Notes: generated by a model not told the origin, from the letters alone. 64,000 nucleotides of DNA from Streptomyces flaveolus (GCF_014648815.1 NZ_BMRV01000008.1:1-64000); one strand, 5' to 3'; positions 24,401 to 32,197 are shown, counted from the stretch's first letter. Numbers and translations are program-made.

Positions 24401-24743
24401 GGTCGCTCGCCCGCTGTCCGGCGTCCTCCAGTGCCCGCCAGCCGACCTCGAGGAGCAGCCGCTGCTGGGGGTCCATGGCGGCCGCCTCGCGCGGGGAGAT
24501 CCCGAAGAATCCGGCGTCGAAGAGGTCGATGTCGTCGAGGAAGCCGCCTACCGCCGGGATGCGCAGCCGGGGGTCCAGTTGTGCGGAGGCGTCCCAGCGG
24601 TCGGACGGCACCGGCACGATGGCTTCCTGACGGTTCATCAGCAGGTGCCACAGGCTGTCGACGTCCGGTGCTCCGGGGAAGCGGCCGGCCATGCCGACGA
24701 CGGCGATCAGCCCTTCGGGATCGGGTGTGGAATGCGCGTTCAT
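18474..24743 (-). CDS. Type I PKS, module 1: KS-AT-DH-(degenerate ER)-KR-ACP
   Basis: A 2,089-residue single module with no loading domains. KS: cysteine 176 (VDTGCSSG), histidines 311 (HGTGTKRGDP) and 351 (GHLEGS). AT: GQGSQ at 541, the nucleophile motif reads GTSQG (serine 634) instead of GHSxG, and the specificity motif is YASH at 735-738, which in canonical modules indicates methylmalonate. DH: histidine 931 in HKLYDTALLPG and DGALQ near 1099. An ER-like MDR region spans about 1,415-1,690, but its nucleotide-binding loop reads LIHTPALPDALAAVQIARS and lacks the glycine-rich motif, so it is probably inactive. KR: GGLGALG near 1741 and YAAANAYLD. ACP: GLDSLMS near 2039. ATG 24743 has AAAGG 7 nt upstream. 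It is first in the PKS operon and presumably accepts the branched starter directly. Confidence 0.93.
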   Translation of the reverse strand: MNAHSTPDPEGLIAVVGMAGRFPGAPDVDSLWHLLMNRQEAIVPVPSDRWDASAQLDPRLRIPAVGGFLDDIDLFDAGFFGISPREAAAMDPQQRLLLEVGWRALEDAGQRASDLAGSRTGVYVATVWHDYELLRKARGALHTSHSLVGTGRDILANRLSYLMKLRGPSLAVDTGCSSGLVGLDLAARALRAGDIEAAIVGSTNLMMDPHVSIGLTHFGGLSPDGRCASFAKSANGFVRGEGVAAVYLKTLARALRDGDRVHGVLVSTLTNNDGGGHSLVSPSQEGQEDLLRRSYGEHTVPAAALSYVEAHGTGTKRGDPTEAGALGAVLGRARPAGDPLPIGSLKTNIGHLEGSSGLAGLIKVLLSLRHRTVPPSLHAEELNPDIPFEDLNLSVLREPLALPAEGPVLLGVNSFGWGGTNAHVVVSSPPQPRPADRHDRSDETAVPPVVTLSAKRAPVLARRATQLRDALGAGGEYEAAELAGTLAWRRDHFPERAAVVAEDLRQAAAGLAALDDPAAADADVVTGRAVPHGRTAFVFPGQGSQWREMGVALYRDSALFASVVDRCAKALAPHVDWDLTDVFAPDADAGPDTIAHTWTTRTDVLQPALWAMSLGLAELWRAAGVTPDVVLGTSQGEITAATFAGALSLDDAALVLARRGALIAQRVSGRGLMLAVDLDREAAERALEGFEDLVSFAAHNGPHSCVLSGDRDHVLALRELLEAEGTYCALVNIDYASHSAGMGVLREDLMTGLAPIRPAAGDIPLMSTVEARVVDGGALGPDYWVRNLCEPIELVSATDALFDSGVTHVVEISPHPVLQPALEQQTAVREEPLALLTTLRRGHGGTRDVARAFARAYTAGLEPFGTLPRDGRFPVPAYPFERESFWPADNRRTGDAAQGFEAPLTPAPGRPGVWHGTLELSPLTQPWLTDHKLYDTALLPGTGMLALALHTAAARTGTLPGRLVDVSFRKEVTIGADPVRFTTEWQDAPGGGAFRLLSLPPGATEWDVVATAGAEPGTDAPESFGLPAWADEVAAEDPGEFYRRCSARGQNYGPAFQVVHSLRRHPSGDEALGEIRLPQELWAGLRPRVPHPVLWDGALQVALLLDDGAEALMPTAVRAVHVLHAGDEPVTALHSHVLRRPDGTVDVRVLTGDRRPLLVMEGLVLRSLPTSDGHDAHADRLHRLHWTDTTAAPPRAAGSATAGRWVVCGGTGGTQDLADALRAAGAEVTTVDDPAHPENSLTGDVDGVVFLAPRACVGPDAQQRGLTHLTTVVRVCAALPSLPRLTVLTDRAQSVTAADTPDPGAALYWGYGRVLQREHSELRPRLVDVDASHPDWAAQCGRALLDDGADDQLALRGDRRLAARIVRGGDTDGADGTARPAWRTGPQPFRLGAARRGTSTTAEFLPHPTPTPGPGQVVIDTTAAAVSPADLRDLAEIRAGRAPVTLPLGRACAGRVSAVGPDVSGLRPGDRVTAVAPGALAGHVLAEAAHTVRLPDRLDDAEAAALTLPAVTAWYALTHVGRLAEGDTVLIHTPALPDALAAVQIARSRGAVPLAVVDGAARHAESLRAAGALEVLDAADPHWPSAVEAIAGEGVDMVLGPRGGATASHAWDLLAPDGRYVEDVTRAALPDPAPQARPLPAGATFGSTDLEALRVRRPALFARLLADVLTLAADGRLTALPPRTYDCAGVTGTTADLDHDPHGPRLVLTRLAEVAHVAPEPLRDGRFRADGAYLITGGLGALGLSLAEFLAAHGAGTLVLVGRSAPSAEAAARLTALRSAGTVVHTPHCDVRDRTAVRRTLDGLRERGLPPLRGVVHAAGVVSDATIGSLTSRQIAKVLQPKVDGVRSLEAATGQEPLDFFVLFSSVAALVGNPGQAAYAAANAYLDAVAEARRDRGLPALSVQWGPFADIGLAARSAEAGARLGDRGMSSFPADEAWAALTRLLTEERPVHGYVPLDLRRWFEAAPDTVALSAWRDLREALRDGGSVTAGSAFAAGLLDAPEEERHGLVEAKVRELAAQVLRLSPERVDRDTLFESLGLDSLMSLELRNRLEAAFGLRLSPTLMWTYGTLRTLAKALTEQVTRAQETR

Positions 24744-24876
24744 TCGCTGCCTTTTCGTCCTGGGAGTAGTGCCGGGCTCGGCCTGGGACCTCACTCGCGG
24801 GTGCCGACGGCGTCGTGGGCGCGGACCTCGACGGTCCCCTGGGCGGGACCGGATATCCGTGAACTCGTGTGGTTCC

Positions 24877-24882
24877 AGGCTA
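24877..24882 (-). promoter_or_regulatory. Possible -10 element of the PKS operon
   Basis: On the minus strand the hexamer TAGCCT lies 18 nt downstream of TTCTCC, the latter inside the right arm of the inverted repeat at 24899-24938. This would start transcription near 24870 and give a 5' leader of roughly 125 nt before the first PKS gene. The -35 is poor, which would fit activator dependence. Read by eye only. Confidence 0.3.
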
Positions 24883-24898
24883 GGAAGAGCGCCGGGTG

Positions 24899-24938
24899 CG
24901 GGAGAACCCCCTGCCACGCGGAACGGGGGGTTCTCCCG
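24899..24938. promoter_or_regulatory. 13-bp perfect inverted repeat upstream of the PKS operon
   Basis: Arms CGGGAGAACCCCC (24899-24911) and GGGGGTTCTCCCG (24926-24938) are perfectly complementary with a 14-nt spacer. The repeat lies in the 233-bp gap between halogenase 1 and the first PKS gene and overlaps the presumed -35 region. It could be the binding site of a cluster regulator such as the LAL protein. Alternatively it could act as an RNA hairpin ending the halogenase transcript. The DNA pattern is certain; the role is not. Confidence 0.5.
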
Positions 24939-24941
24939 CTG

Positions 24942-24964
24942 CCCCCTGAGACGGGCATAGGGGG
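24942..24964. repeat. CCCCCT-N11-AGGGGG dyad after halogenase 1
   Basis: Hexamer arms CCCCCT (24942-24947) and AGGGGG (24959-24964) flank an 11-nt spacer and are followed by TGC. The same layout with the same spacer length and the same trailing TGC recurs at 35793-35815 upstream of the exporter gene. It begins 13 nt beyond the halogenase stop codon, so it may be a terminator hairpin or a shared operator. Confidence 0.45.
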
Positions 24965-24976
24965 TGCGGCGGCCGG

Positions 24977-26620
24977 CTATTTCCCGGCGCGCAGTCGCAT
25001 GCGGACGAGCCCCTTGCTCGCGTTGATCATGCGGGGGCCGATCTCCGGCGGCGCGTCCTTGCGGCACCAGCGCGCGTTCATCGCCATCTTGGCCGGGGAC
25101 ATGGCGAAGCAGCGGGTGTCGCGCTCCCCGAACCGGAACGACGGCGCGATGAAGTCGGCGTCCCGGATGTAGGAAAGGATCTTTCGCGCCGCCTCCGAGG
25201 AGGTCTCCGTGCCCTGGTCGACCGCCTCGCACAGCTCCCTGGTGAGGGGTCCCATCCGGGTGAAGCCCTCGCTCACCGGGAGCGGGGACCCGGGGTGTCC
25301 GAACTCCTCCAGCTCGCGGAAGACGCCGTCGTCACCGGTGCGCTCGAACCGGTAGTAGGCGTCCTCCAGCATGACGTTGCCGAGCATGGTGCCGAGCATC
25401 CAGGTGCGGTTGACGGCGTTCCACAGCTCGTAGTCGCGGAACCCGACGAAGGAGCTGTAGACGATGTCGTCGTGGAAGTCGAACAGGCCCTGCTGGAGGT
25501 CCTCCAGGTACCCGAACCGCTCCATGGACCAGTCGCCGTCCTTGCTGGCCGCGATGAGGCGCCAGCCGAGGGCGTTGACGAGTTCCATCGTGTTGGTCAG
25601 GCCGCGCGAGTACAGGGCGTCGATGAAGCCGGCCGCGTGGGAGGTGAGGCAGAACCGCTCGCCGACCACCTGCTTGGCCGAGTACTGCAGCCGGCCGGTC
25701 GACACCCAGGGGCGGACCGCCTTCGCCCCGCGGAACTGGTGCGCGATCTCGGGGTACCGGGCCAGGAAGTCGTCGAACTCCTGCTGCGGGGTGCGGTCGC
25801 CCTTGGGGTGGACGCGGGGATCCAGGGTGAGGCCCACGCTGCACAGGGGGTTGAGCGAGTGCTCGTTGTTGTCGAACGGGATCACCCACAGCCAGCCGCC
25901 GTCGAAGACGTGGTGCAGGGTGCCGTGGTGCCAGGGATTGGGCTGGTCGTGCCGTCGGGCCGCCGGCGCCTTGTCGAAGGGCTCGACCCCGATCATGTGG
26001 GTGAACAGGCACCGGGAATGGGTCCTGGCCCGGGTGGGGGTCTCGCGCAGGGCGAACTTCTCGGCCAGCGGGGAGCGGAAGCCGCTGCCGTCGACCACGT
26101 AGTGCGCGCGGAACTCCTCGCCGCCGTCGGTGCGCAGGACGGCGCCGGTGTCCGGGTCGGTCTCGACGTCCACGATCCGGGTGCCGAGCCGCGGGTGGGC
26201 GCCGTACTTGACGGCCACGTGGAACAGGTAGGCGTCGATGTCCTGGCGGAACAGGTGGGTCTCGGTGCGCAGCACGGAGGGGACCACCAGTTGGTTGATC
26301 TCCTGCCAGTCCTGCGGGGAGCCCTCGCGGTGGTAGACGAAGCCGAAGTTCTGCTTCTGGCCGCAGTTGCGCGAGACCTGCTCGCGGATGCCCTTGAAGC
26401 TCGACAGGGCGCGCAGCTCGGGCACCTTGTAGCGGTCCGCGATGAGCCTGGTCAGGCCCGAGGTGTAGGGGATGGTCGACTCCCCGACGGCGAACCGCGG
26501 GTGGGTGCCGGCGTCGAGGAGCAGCACCTTGACGCCGTTCCGTGCCAGGACGGCGCCCAGCATTCCGCCGGCCATGCCGCTGCCGAGGATCGCCACATCG
26601 TATTGGTCACTGCGGTTCAT
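24977..26620 (-). CDS. FAD-dependent halogenase 1 (tryptophan-halogenase family)
   Basis: A 547-residue flavoprotein. The dinucleotide fold is YDVAILGSGMAGGMLG at residues 7-22. The halogenase hallmark WxWxIP reads GGWLWVIPFD near residue 242. A lysine lies in the SSFKGIREQ region near residue 74, where the family's catalytic lysine is expected. These enzymes use FADH2, oxygen and chloride to chlorinate an electron-rich or activated carbon. The gene stands immediately before the PKS operon, as does the halogenase of the neocarzilin cluster as I recall it. Reduced flavin would come from the reductase at 5470-5991. It may act on a carrier-bound beta-keto intermediate; free or tethered substrate cannot be decided here. 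Confidence 0.85.
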   Translation of the reverse strand: MNRSDQYDVAILGSGMAGGMLGAVLARNGVKVLLLDAGTHPRFAVGESTIPYTSGLTRLIADRYKVPELRALSSFKGIREQVSRNCGQKQNFGFVYHREGSPQDWQEINQLVVPSVLRTETHLFRQDIDAYLFHVAVKYGAHPRLGTRIVDVETDPDTGAVLRTDGGEEFRAHYVVDGSGFRSPLAEKFALRETPTRARTHSRCLFTHMIGVEPFDKAPAARRHDQPNPWHHGTLHHVFDGGWLWVIPFDNNEHSLNPLCSVGLTLDPRVHPKGDRTPQQEFDDFLARYPEIAHQFRGAKAVRPWVSTGRLQYSAKQVVGERFCLTSHAAGFIDALYSRGLTNTMELVNALGWRLIAASKDGDWSMERFGYLEDLQQGLFDFHDDIVYSSFVGFRDYELWNAVNRTWMLGTMLGNVMLEDAYYRFERTGDDGVFRELEEFGHPGSPLPVSEGFTRMGPLTRELCEAVDQGTETSSEAARKILSYIRDADFIAPSFRFGERDTRCFAMSPAKMAMNARWCRKDAPPEIGPRMINASKGLVRMRLRAGK

Positions 26621-26683
26621 GGGGTTCCTGACCCTCCTCGTGGGGTGGTGACTGCCGCTGACGGGCAGGGGGACCTGGGCGGT

Positions 26684-29488
26684 TCACCCGGCCAGAGCCC
26701 GGTTCTGGCGGAGATCGCCGCGGGTACGGACGCCGAGCTTGCGGAAGATCCGCGTCAGGTGCTGCTCGACGGTGCTGACGGTGATGCCGAGGCGTGCGGA
26801 GATCTGCTTGTTGCTGAGCCCTTCGCCGGCCAGTGAGGCGACGCGCTGCTCGGCCGGGCTGAGCAGGTCCAGGTCCTGTGCCGGAGCCGTGCCGGGCGTT
26901 CCCGGCGGTGCCATCCGGGTCGGCAGCAGGCGGGTGAACTCCGCGGCGAGGGCCGGTGCTCCACAGGCGCCGGCCAGGTGCGCGGCCCGCTGCACGAGCG
27001 CCCGGGCCTCGGTGTCCCGGCCGGAGCGCAGGTGCGCGACCGCGAGTTCCGCGAGGGCCCCGGCCAGCTGGAGCCGGTCCCCGGAGCGCTCCAGGATGGC
27101 CGTGGCGCTCTTCAGCAGGGCGCCCCGCTGGGAGGGCCGCCCGGCGGCGGCGAGGACCCGCAGGGAGATGCCGCGGGTGCGGGTCAGCGCGTCCCCGGCC
27201 AGGTCGAGTTGCTGCCGGGCCAGGGCGTGCGCGCGGTCGTTGTCGCCGAGGGCCAGCAGGGCCCGCGCGGCACCGGACCGCCAGGGGACGAGGGACGGCT
27301 GGTCCAGTCCCCAGGCGCGCATGAGGGCACCGCAGTTGGTGAAGTCGTCGAGGGCGGCCCGGGGCTGCCCGGTGGCGAGGTAGTGCTGTCCCCGGGCATG
27401 CAGGTAGTACAGGCCGAACCGGCTGTCGAACATCCCCTGTGGCAGCGGTACTTCGAGGTACTCTGCCGCCGCCTCGTGGTCACCGAGGTCGGTGTTGGCC
27501 TGGATCAGGTTGGCGAGCGGTCCGCCGATGCACACGCCCCAGCTCTCCACGGGGATCCGGACGAGGGCGGCCTCGGCCAGCTCGCGGGCCTCGCGCGGCC
27601 TGCCCTGGCGCAGGGCGATACCGGCCCGCAGCGAGGAGAACTCGGCGATCCACAGCGGGACCCGGCGGGCACGCGCCTCGTCGAGCCAGTGGTCGCACCA
27701 GGCCGCGGCGGCCTCCGTGCGGTCAGCGAACAGCAGCGCGGAGACGGCGCAGGTCAGCCACTCGTGGGTGTTGCGGCCCAGCCGCATCGCCCGCATGGCC
27801 GCCTCGGCGGAGTCGACCACGTCCTGGCGGGGGCCGCGCCGCAGCACGTCGGAGAGGGCCACCGCGCCCCGGATGCGCGGGTCGCCGCCGAAGGACACCT
27901 GCCGCGCGGGCCCGGTGCCGGTCGCGCCCGCGGGCACCAGCCCTGGGTAGCCGACCGAGAGGAGTTCGCGGGTGGCCCGGGCCTCGGCGGCGGCCAGCGG
28001 GTCGGTCATGCCCGCGTCGCGGCGGCCGATCCGCTCGACGGCGTCCGCCGCCTCGACGTACCGCCCGTGCCACAGCAGGTACTTGGCGAGCACCACGGCG
28101 TACTGGTCCGGCAGCCGGCCGGCCCGGAGGGCGTCGGCGAGTTCGACGAGGTGCCGCGCCCCCATGGTGGGGTCCAGCACCCAGGTGGCGCCCGCCAGGA
28201 GCGCCTTGAGCCGCAGTTGCTCGTCGTCGTCCCGGCAGTGCCGCAGGGCGACTTCGAGGCACAGTCTGGCCTCGGCGGGGCGGCTGAGAGCCAGGTGCCG
28301 TTCGGCGGCCTCCCGGAGCTGGCCCACCGCCCAGGGCGCGGTCGCCGTGCCGGCCGCGACGAGGTGCCGGGCCACACCGAGGACCCCGGCCCCGCCCTCC
28401 TCGTACAGCAGTTCGGCGGCGCGGCGGTGCAGTCGGGCGCGTTCCTCGCCGGTGCAGCCGGCGAGAGCGGCGGCAGCGGCGGCCGGGTGGCGCAGCCTGC
28501 CGTCGGCGACCAGGCCGGCGTCGTCCAGGGCCCGCAGGCCCCGGCTCAGTACGGCGTCCTCGACCCCGGCGAGGCGGGCCACGGTTTGCGCCGTGGCCTG
28601 GTCCTCGTGCAGTACGGCGAGGGCCTGGGCGATGTGCAGCAGGGCGGGCCAGCCGCGGTGCAGGCAGCCGGTGACGGCGTCCAGGAAGGCGTCTCCGACG
28701 ACCAGGCGCCCGGTGGCGTGCACCGTGCCGGCCGCGCCGCGCCTGCTGTCCTCCGCGAGCGCCCTGATCAGCAGCGGGTTGCCGCCGCTGACCGTGTGGC
28801 ACTCGGCGGCGAGCCGGGAGGCGAGGTCGGCGCCGAGGTACGGAACGAGTACGGCCGCGACCCCGTCGCCGGTCAGCCGCCGCAGGGCGAGCGGCCGGTG
28901 CTCGGGACGGCGGCGCAGTTCCGCGCGCAGCCGGGGGTCGGCCGGCCGGGAGAGCCCGCGCTCGGTCATGATCAGGGTGAGGGGCACGTCGGAGAGCCGG
29001 CGGATCAGCAGCAGCACCCAGTGCAGCGACAGGTCGTCCAGGAACTGGACGTCGTCCAGGCACAGCAGCAGCGGAACACGCCGGGCCCGCCGCTCGACGG
29101 CGGCGCACAGGTCCTGCAGGGCGCGCCCGGTCTCCGCGTCGAGGGTGTCCGGGCCGAGCCGGGCGACCGTCCCCGTGCCGTCGTGCCGGTCCGGGCCGGC
29201 TCCGCGGGCCGTGCCGGCCGCCACCGCCCGGTCCACGAGGGCCGGTTCGACGTCGCGCAGCAGTTGGCCGAGCACCGCGCCGGGGATCGGGCGCTCGACC
29301 AGTGAGCCGGTGGCGCCGCGCACCTCGAAGCCCAGCTTCTTGGCGACGGAGCCGGTCTCGGCGAGCAGCGCGGTCTTGCCGCAGCCGATGCCGCCGGTCA
29401 CCAGGGCCACCTGCCCGGCGCCGCGGGCGCTGCTTCGGATCATGTCGGTGAGTGAGGAGAGCTCCTGGTCCCGTTCGACCAAGTGCAT
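26684..29488 (-). CDS. LuxR-family (LAL) transcriptional regulator with N-terminal ATPase domain
   Basis: A 934-residue large ATP-binding LuxR regulator. The Walker A motif GGIGCGKT is at residues 32-39, followed by an AAA-like domain (LLLCLDDVQFLDD as Walker B), a long alpha-helical TPR-like middle, and a C-terminal LuxR helix-turn-helix. The last part reads LSPAEQRVASLAGEGLSNKQ and then GITVSTVEQHLTRIFRKLGV. Proteins of this class are typical pathway-specific activators of macrolide and polyene PKS operons. The gene lies just upstream of halogenase 1 (63 bp) on the same strand. It probably activates the PKS operon, possibly through the repeat at 24899-24938. Confidence 0.92.
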   Translation of the reverse strand: MHLVERDQELSSLTDMIRSSARGAGQVALVTGGIGCGKTALLAETGSVAKKLGFEVRGATGSLVERPIPGAVLGQLLRDVEPALVDRAVAAGTARGAGPDRHDGTGTVARLGPDTLDAETGRALQDLCAAVERRARRVPLLLCLDDVQFLDDLSLHWVLLLIRRLSDVPLTLIMTERGLSRPADPRLRAELRRRPEHRPLALRRLTGDGVAAVLVPYLGADLASRLAAECHTVSGGNPLLIRALAEDSRRGAAGTVHATGRLVVGDAFLDAVTGCLHRGWPALLHIAQALAVLHEDQATAQTVARLAGVEDAVLSRGLRALDDAGLVADGRLRHPAAAAAALAGCTGEERARLHRRAAELLYEEGGAGVLGVARHLVAAGTATAPWAVGQLREAAERHLALSRPAEARLCLEVALRHCRDDDEQLRLKALLAGATWVLDPTMGARHLVELADALRAGRLPDQYAVVLAKYLLWHGRYVEAADAVERIGRRDAGMTDPLAAAEARATRELLSVGYPGLVPAGATGTGPARQVSFGGDPRIRGAVALSDVLRRGPRQDVVDSAEAAMRAMRLGRNTHEWLTCAVSALLFADRTEAAAAWCDHWLDEARARRVPLWIAEFSSLRAGIALRQGRPREARELAEAALVRIPVESWGVCIGGPLANLIQANTDLGDHEAAAEYLEVPLPQGMFDSRFGLYYLHARGQHYLATGQPRAALDDFTNCGALMRAWGLDQPSLVPWRSGAARALLALGDNDRAHALARQQLDLAGDALTRTRGISLRVLAAAGRPSQRGALLKSATAILERSGDRLQLAGALAELAVAHLRSGRDTEARALVQRAAHLAGACGAPALAAEFTRLLPTRMAPPGTPGTAPAQDLDLLSPAEQRVASLAGEGLSNKQISARLGITVSTVEQHLTRIFRKLGVRTRGDLRQNRALAG

Positions 29489-29569
29489 GTGGGGTCATCC
29501 CTTCGGTGCCTGTTGCGTCGCGTCCGCACGCCCGCGCCGTCGCGGGGCCGTTCCTGGGTCGTGTCCGTC

Positions 29570-30823
29570 CTAGGGGGCCGCGCTGATCCGTTCGCGGGGC
29601 GCGGTACCGTCGGCCGCTGTCCCGGACCGGCCGGTTCCGGCGAGGCTCAGGAGCGGGCCGGTCATCACCGTCGTCACCACGGCCATGACGACCATGAGCG
29701 AGTACAGCGAGTCGTCCAGCAGCCCGAGCTGGAGACCGACACCGAGGATGACCAGTTCGGTGAGGCCACGGGTGTTCATCAGCGCGGCGAGGGTGGCGGA
29801 GGGCCGGGGGGGCAGTTTCGTGGCGCGGGCGCCGAGGTAGGTGCCGCCGAACTTGCCCGCGATGGCCACCAGGAGGATGAGGGACAGTTCCCGCAGTCCG
29901 CCGAGCCCGATGCCGCCGAGGTCGACCTGGAAGCCGGCCACCACGAAGTAGACGGGCAGCAGCACCGACGTGAGGTGCGTCGTGCGGTCGTGGAGGTCGG
30001 CGCGCAGGGCCTGGGCGCGTTCGCGGGGCACCATCAGCCCGAAGAGGAAGGCGCCGAAGATGTGGTGCATGCCCATCGCCTCGGTGGCCGAGGCCGACAG
30101 CAGCGCGCCGACCAGGACGACGGCGAACTTGAGCGGGCCCGGCTCCGCGGCCTTGTCGCCGGGGGCGAGCACGCGGCGCAGCAGCGGGCGCACGACGAAG
30201 AGCATGGCGGCCAGGTAGGGCACGGTGAGCAGGACGAGCCGGTGGTCGCCCGCAGCGCCGACCGAGGCGTTGACCGCGGCCAGCGCCGCCCAGGCGACCA
30301 CGTCGACGAAGGCCGCCGCGGCCAGGGCGATGCCGCCGATGGCGGTACGGGTCAGGCCCCGCTCGGCGAGGATGCGGGCGAGCACGGGGAAGGCGGTCAC
30401 GGACACGGCGAGCCCGATGAAGACGACGAAGGTGCCACGGTCGGCGGGGTCGTGCCCGGGCAGCAGGGCGAAGGCGAGTCCGATGCCCAGCAGGAAGGGA
30501 ACGGCGGTCGACCCGACCGCCGCGGCCACGGTGGTGCGGCCGTGCCCCTTCATCAGATTGCCCTCGATCTCGAGGCCGACCACGAACATGAAGAGGGCGA
30601 CGCCCAGATTCGCCACGCCGGACAGCACGGGCCGGACGTCGTCGGGGAACAGGGTCTCGCTCAACACCCCGTCGAACAGGGTCGGACCGAGCAGCACTCC
30701 CGCGAGGATCTCGCCCACCACCGGCGGCTGCCGAATGCGCGAGGCGAGATGTCCGAGCCCGCGCGCCATGACGAGAATAATCGCTAGATCGAGAAACAGA
30801 ATTTGTAACTGATGGCTGTTCAT
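29570..30823 (-). CDS. CPA2-family cation/proton antiporter
   Basis: A 417-residue integral membrane protein with about 12 hydrophobic segments from the very N-terminus. Family features include RQPPVVGEILAGVLLGPTLF, MFVVGLEIEGN and the internal HHIFGAFLFGLMVPRE. The fold is that of Na+/H+ (KefB/NapA-type) exchangers of the plasma membrane. It has no cytosolic regulatory tail. Antiporters of this type occur in several streptomycete antibiotic clusters, where a role in export or self-protection is often assumed but rarely shown. It lies 81 bp upstream of the LAL gene on the same strand and is probably cotranscribed with it. Confidence 0.88.
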   Translation of the reverse strand: MNSHQLQILFLDLAIILVMARGLGHLASRIRQPPVVGEILAGVLLGPTLFDGVLSETLFPDDVRPVLSGVANLGVALFMFVVGLEIEGNLMKGHGRTTVAAAVGSTAVPFLLGIGLAFALLPGHDPADRGTFVVFIGLAVSVTAFPVLARILAERGLTRTAIGGIALAAAAFVDVVAWAALAAVNASVGAAGDHRLVLLTVPYLAAMLFVVRPLLRRVLAPGDKAAEPGPLKFAVVLVGALLSASATEAMGMHHIFGAFLFGLMVPRERAQALRADLHDRTTHLTSVLLPVYFVVAGFQVDLGGIGLGGLRELSLILLVAIAGKFGGTYLGARATKLPPRPSATLAALMNTRGLTELVILGVGLQLGLLDDSLYSLMVVMAVVTTVMTGPLLSLAGTGRSGTAADGTAPRERISAAP

Positions 30824-30874
30824 TTCCCCCGGCCTCGTCTTCGAATGCAGCGCGCTTCGTGCGCGGAAATGCTG

Positions 30875-30913
30875 CTGGGGCAGCCGTCGAAACCCGCCCG
30901 GCGGCTACCCCAG
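30875..30913 (-). terminator. Hairpin between halogenase 2 and the antiporter
   Basis: Arms CTGGGGCAGCCG (30875-30886) and CGGCTACCCCAG (30902-30913) pair over 12 positions with one mismatch and a 15-nt loop. It starts 9 nt after the halogenase 2 stop on the minus strand, so it probably ends that transcript or attenuates read-through into the antiporter gene. Confidence 0.5.
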
Positions 30914-30922
30914 GAATTGCTT

Positions 30923-32197
30923 TCAGGACTGCGTCACGTCCGGCGTCGAGTGGTCCGCGATGAGGTCGTCCAGCGTGATGTTGAACAGGGGGTGGTTTCC
31001 GCTGAGACCGGAGATGAGGGTGACGAAGTCGTCGGCGGGCTTCCGCTCGTGCTCCGGGTCGATCATCTCCTGGGCGAGGCTGTGGTAGAACTCCTTGTAC
31101 TTCGTCTGGTCGTAGAAACGCTCGACGAATTCCCGGATCTCGTCGAAGAATCCGGAGTACGCGGTGGCGTACCGGTCCAGGGCCTTGGCCTCGATCTCCG
31201 GGTGCTTGATGACCTGGTCGACGATCTTGGCGAGGGTGCTGCCGGCCATGCAGGCGAGGGCGACGCCCGTGGAGAAGAGCGGGTCCACGAAGGCCGCCGT
31301 GTCACCGACCAGCACCCAGCCGTCGCCGTGGAAGCGGTCCGAGTGGTACGACCAGTCCCGGGCGGTGCGGAAGCCCGCCGACTGCCGGGCGTTGGCCAGC
31401 ATCTTCCTGAGCTTGACGGTGCGGTCGCGCTGCTGGTGGAACAGTTCCTCCAGGGACTGCCCCGACTCCCCCGCGCTGGCGACGCGGGTGACGTACCCGA
31501 CGCTGATGGTCCCCTTGTCGATGGGGATCGCCCAGAACCAGCCGCCGTCCAGGCCCTCGATCAGGATGTTGGTGTACTCGTCGCCCTCGAGGCGCTCGCA
31601 GTTGTCGTAGTACGTCCACACGGCGACGTTGCGCAGCTGGTCGTGCCACTTGACGTCGGTGTAGCGCCGGCTGAGCACGCGCGCCTGGCCGGAGGCGTCG
31701 ATGACGAGGCCGGCCCGCACCTCGCGCAGGCCCTCCATGCCGCGCAGGGCGTAGCGGACGCCGACGACGCGGCCGTCCTCCTCGATCGGGTCCTTGACGG
31801 TGGCGTCCTCGACGATGTGCGCGCCGAGTTCGCGGGCGCGGTCGAGGATGAGGGCGTCGAGGTCGGCGCGGCGCGTGTGGAAGGCGTAGGGGTGCTTGCC
31901 CTTGAGGAAGGCGAATTTCCACGGCACCTGGTTGTTGCCCCACACCAGGCTGCCGCCGTACTTGCGCTCGAAACCGCGCTGGTCCATGCGCTCGGTGAGG
32001 CCGAGTTCCTCCATGGGGCGCATGAACGCCGGAATGAGCGACTCGCCGACGTGGTAACGCGGGAAACGCTCCCGGTCGAGTACCAGAACACGGTGCCCTC
32101 GCTGGGCGAGGAGACCGGCCGTCGTGGCGCCGGCCGGTCCTCCTCCGATGATGACGACGTCGTAGTCGGCGGATATTCCGTAAATACTGGATGACAC
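30923..32197 (-). CDS. FAD-dependent halogenase 2 (CmlS/tryptophan-halogenase family)
   Basis: A 424-residue flavoprotein. It shows YDVVIIGGGPAGATTAGLLA near residue 12, FPRYHVGESLIPAF, the lysine-containing FERKYGGSLVWG, WxWxIP as GGWFWAIPID near residue 219, and the late flavin loop GDTAAFVDPLFSTGVALA. This is the pattern of flavin halogenases acting on carrier-bound or aliphatic substrates, although related flavin monooxygenases share part of it. It differs clearly from halogenase 1 (shorter, different GG motif), so the two are not recent duplicates. Start is GTG at 32197 with GGGGAAGG upstream. A second halogenase could explain multiple chlorinations at one carbon or a second site. Confidence 0.82.
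   Translation of the reverse strand: MSSSIYGISADYDVVIIGGGPAGATTAGLLAQRGHRVLVLDRERFPRYHVGESLIPAFMRPMEELGLTERMDQRGFERKYGGSLVWGNNQVPWKFAFLKGKHPYAFHTRRADLDALILDRARELGAHIVEDATVKDPIEEDGRVVGVRYALRGMEGLREVRAGLVIDASGQARVLSRRYTDVKWHDQLRNVAVWTYYDNCERLEGDEYTNILIEGLDGGWFWAIPIDKGTISVGYVTRVASAGESGQSLEELFHQQRDRTVKLRKMLANARQSAGFRTARDWSYHSDRFHGDGWVLVGDTAAFVDPLFSTGVALACMAGSTLAKIVDQVIKHPEIEAKALDRYATAYSGFFDEIREFVERFYDQTKYKEFYHSLAQEMIDPEHERKPADDFVTLISGLSGNHPLFNITLDDLIADHSTPDVTQS

Noticed and set aside
12331..25172. Very long open frames on the plus strand opposite the PKS genes (over 2,000 codons)
   Set aside because: They mirror the PKS coding frames; high GC removes stop codons on the opposite strand. The translations show no domain, and the minus-strand frames carry all PKS motifs.
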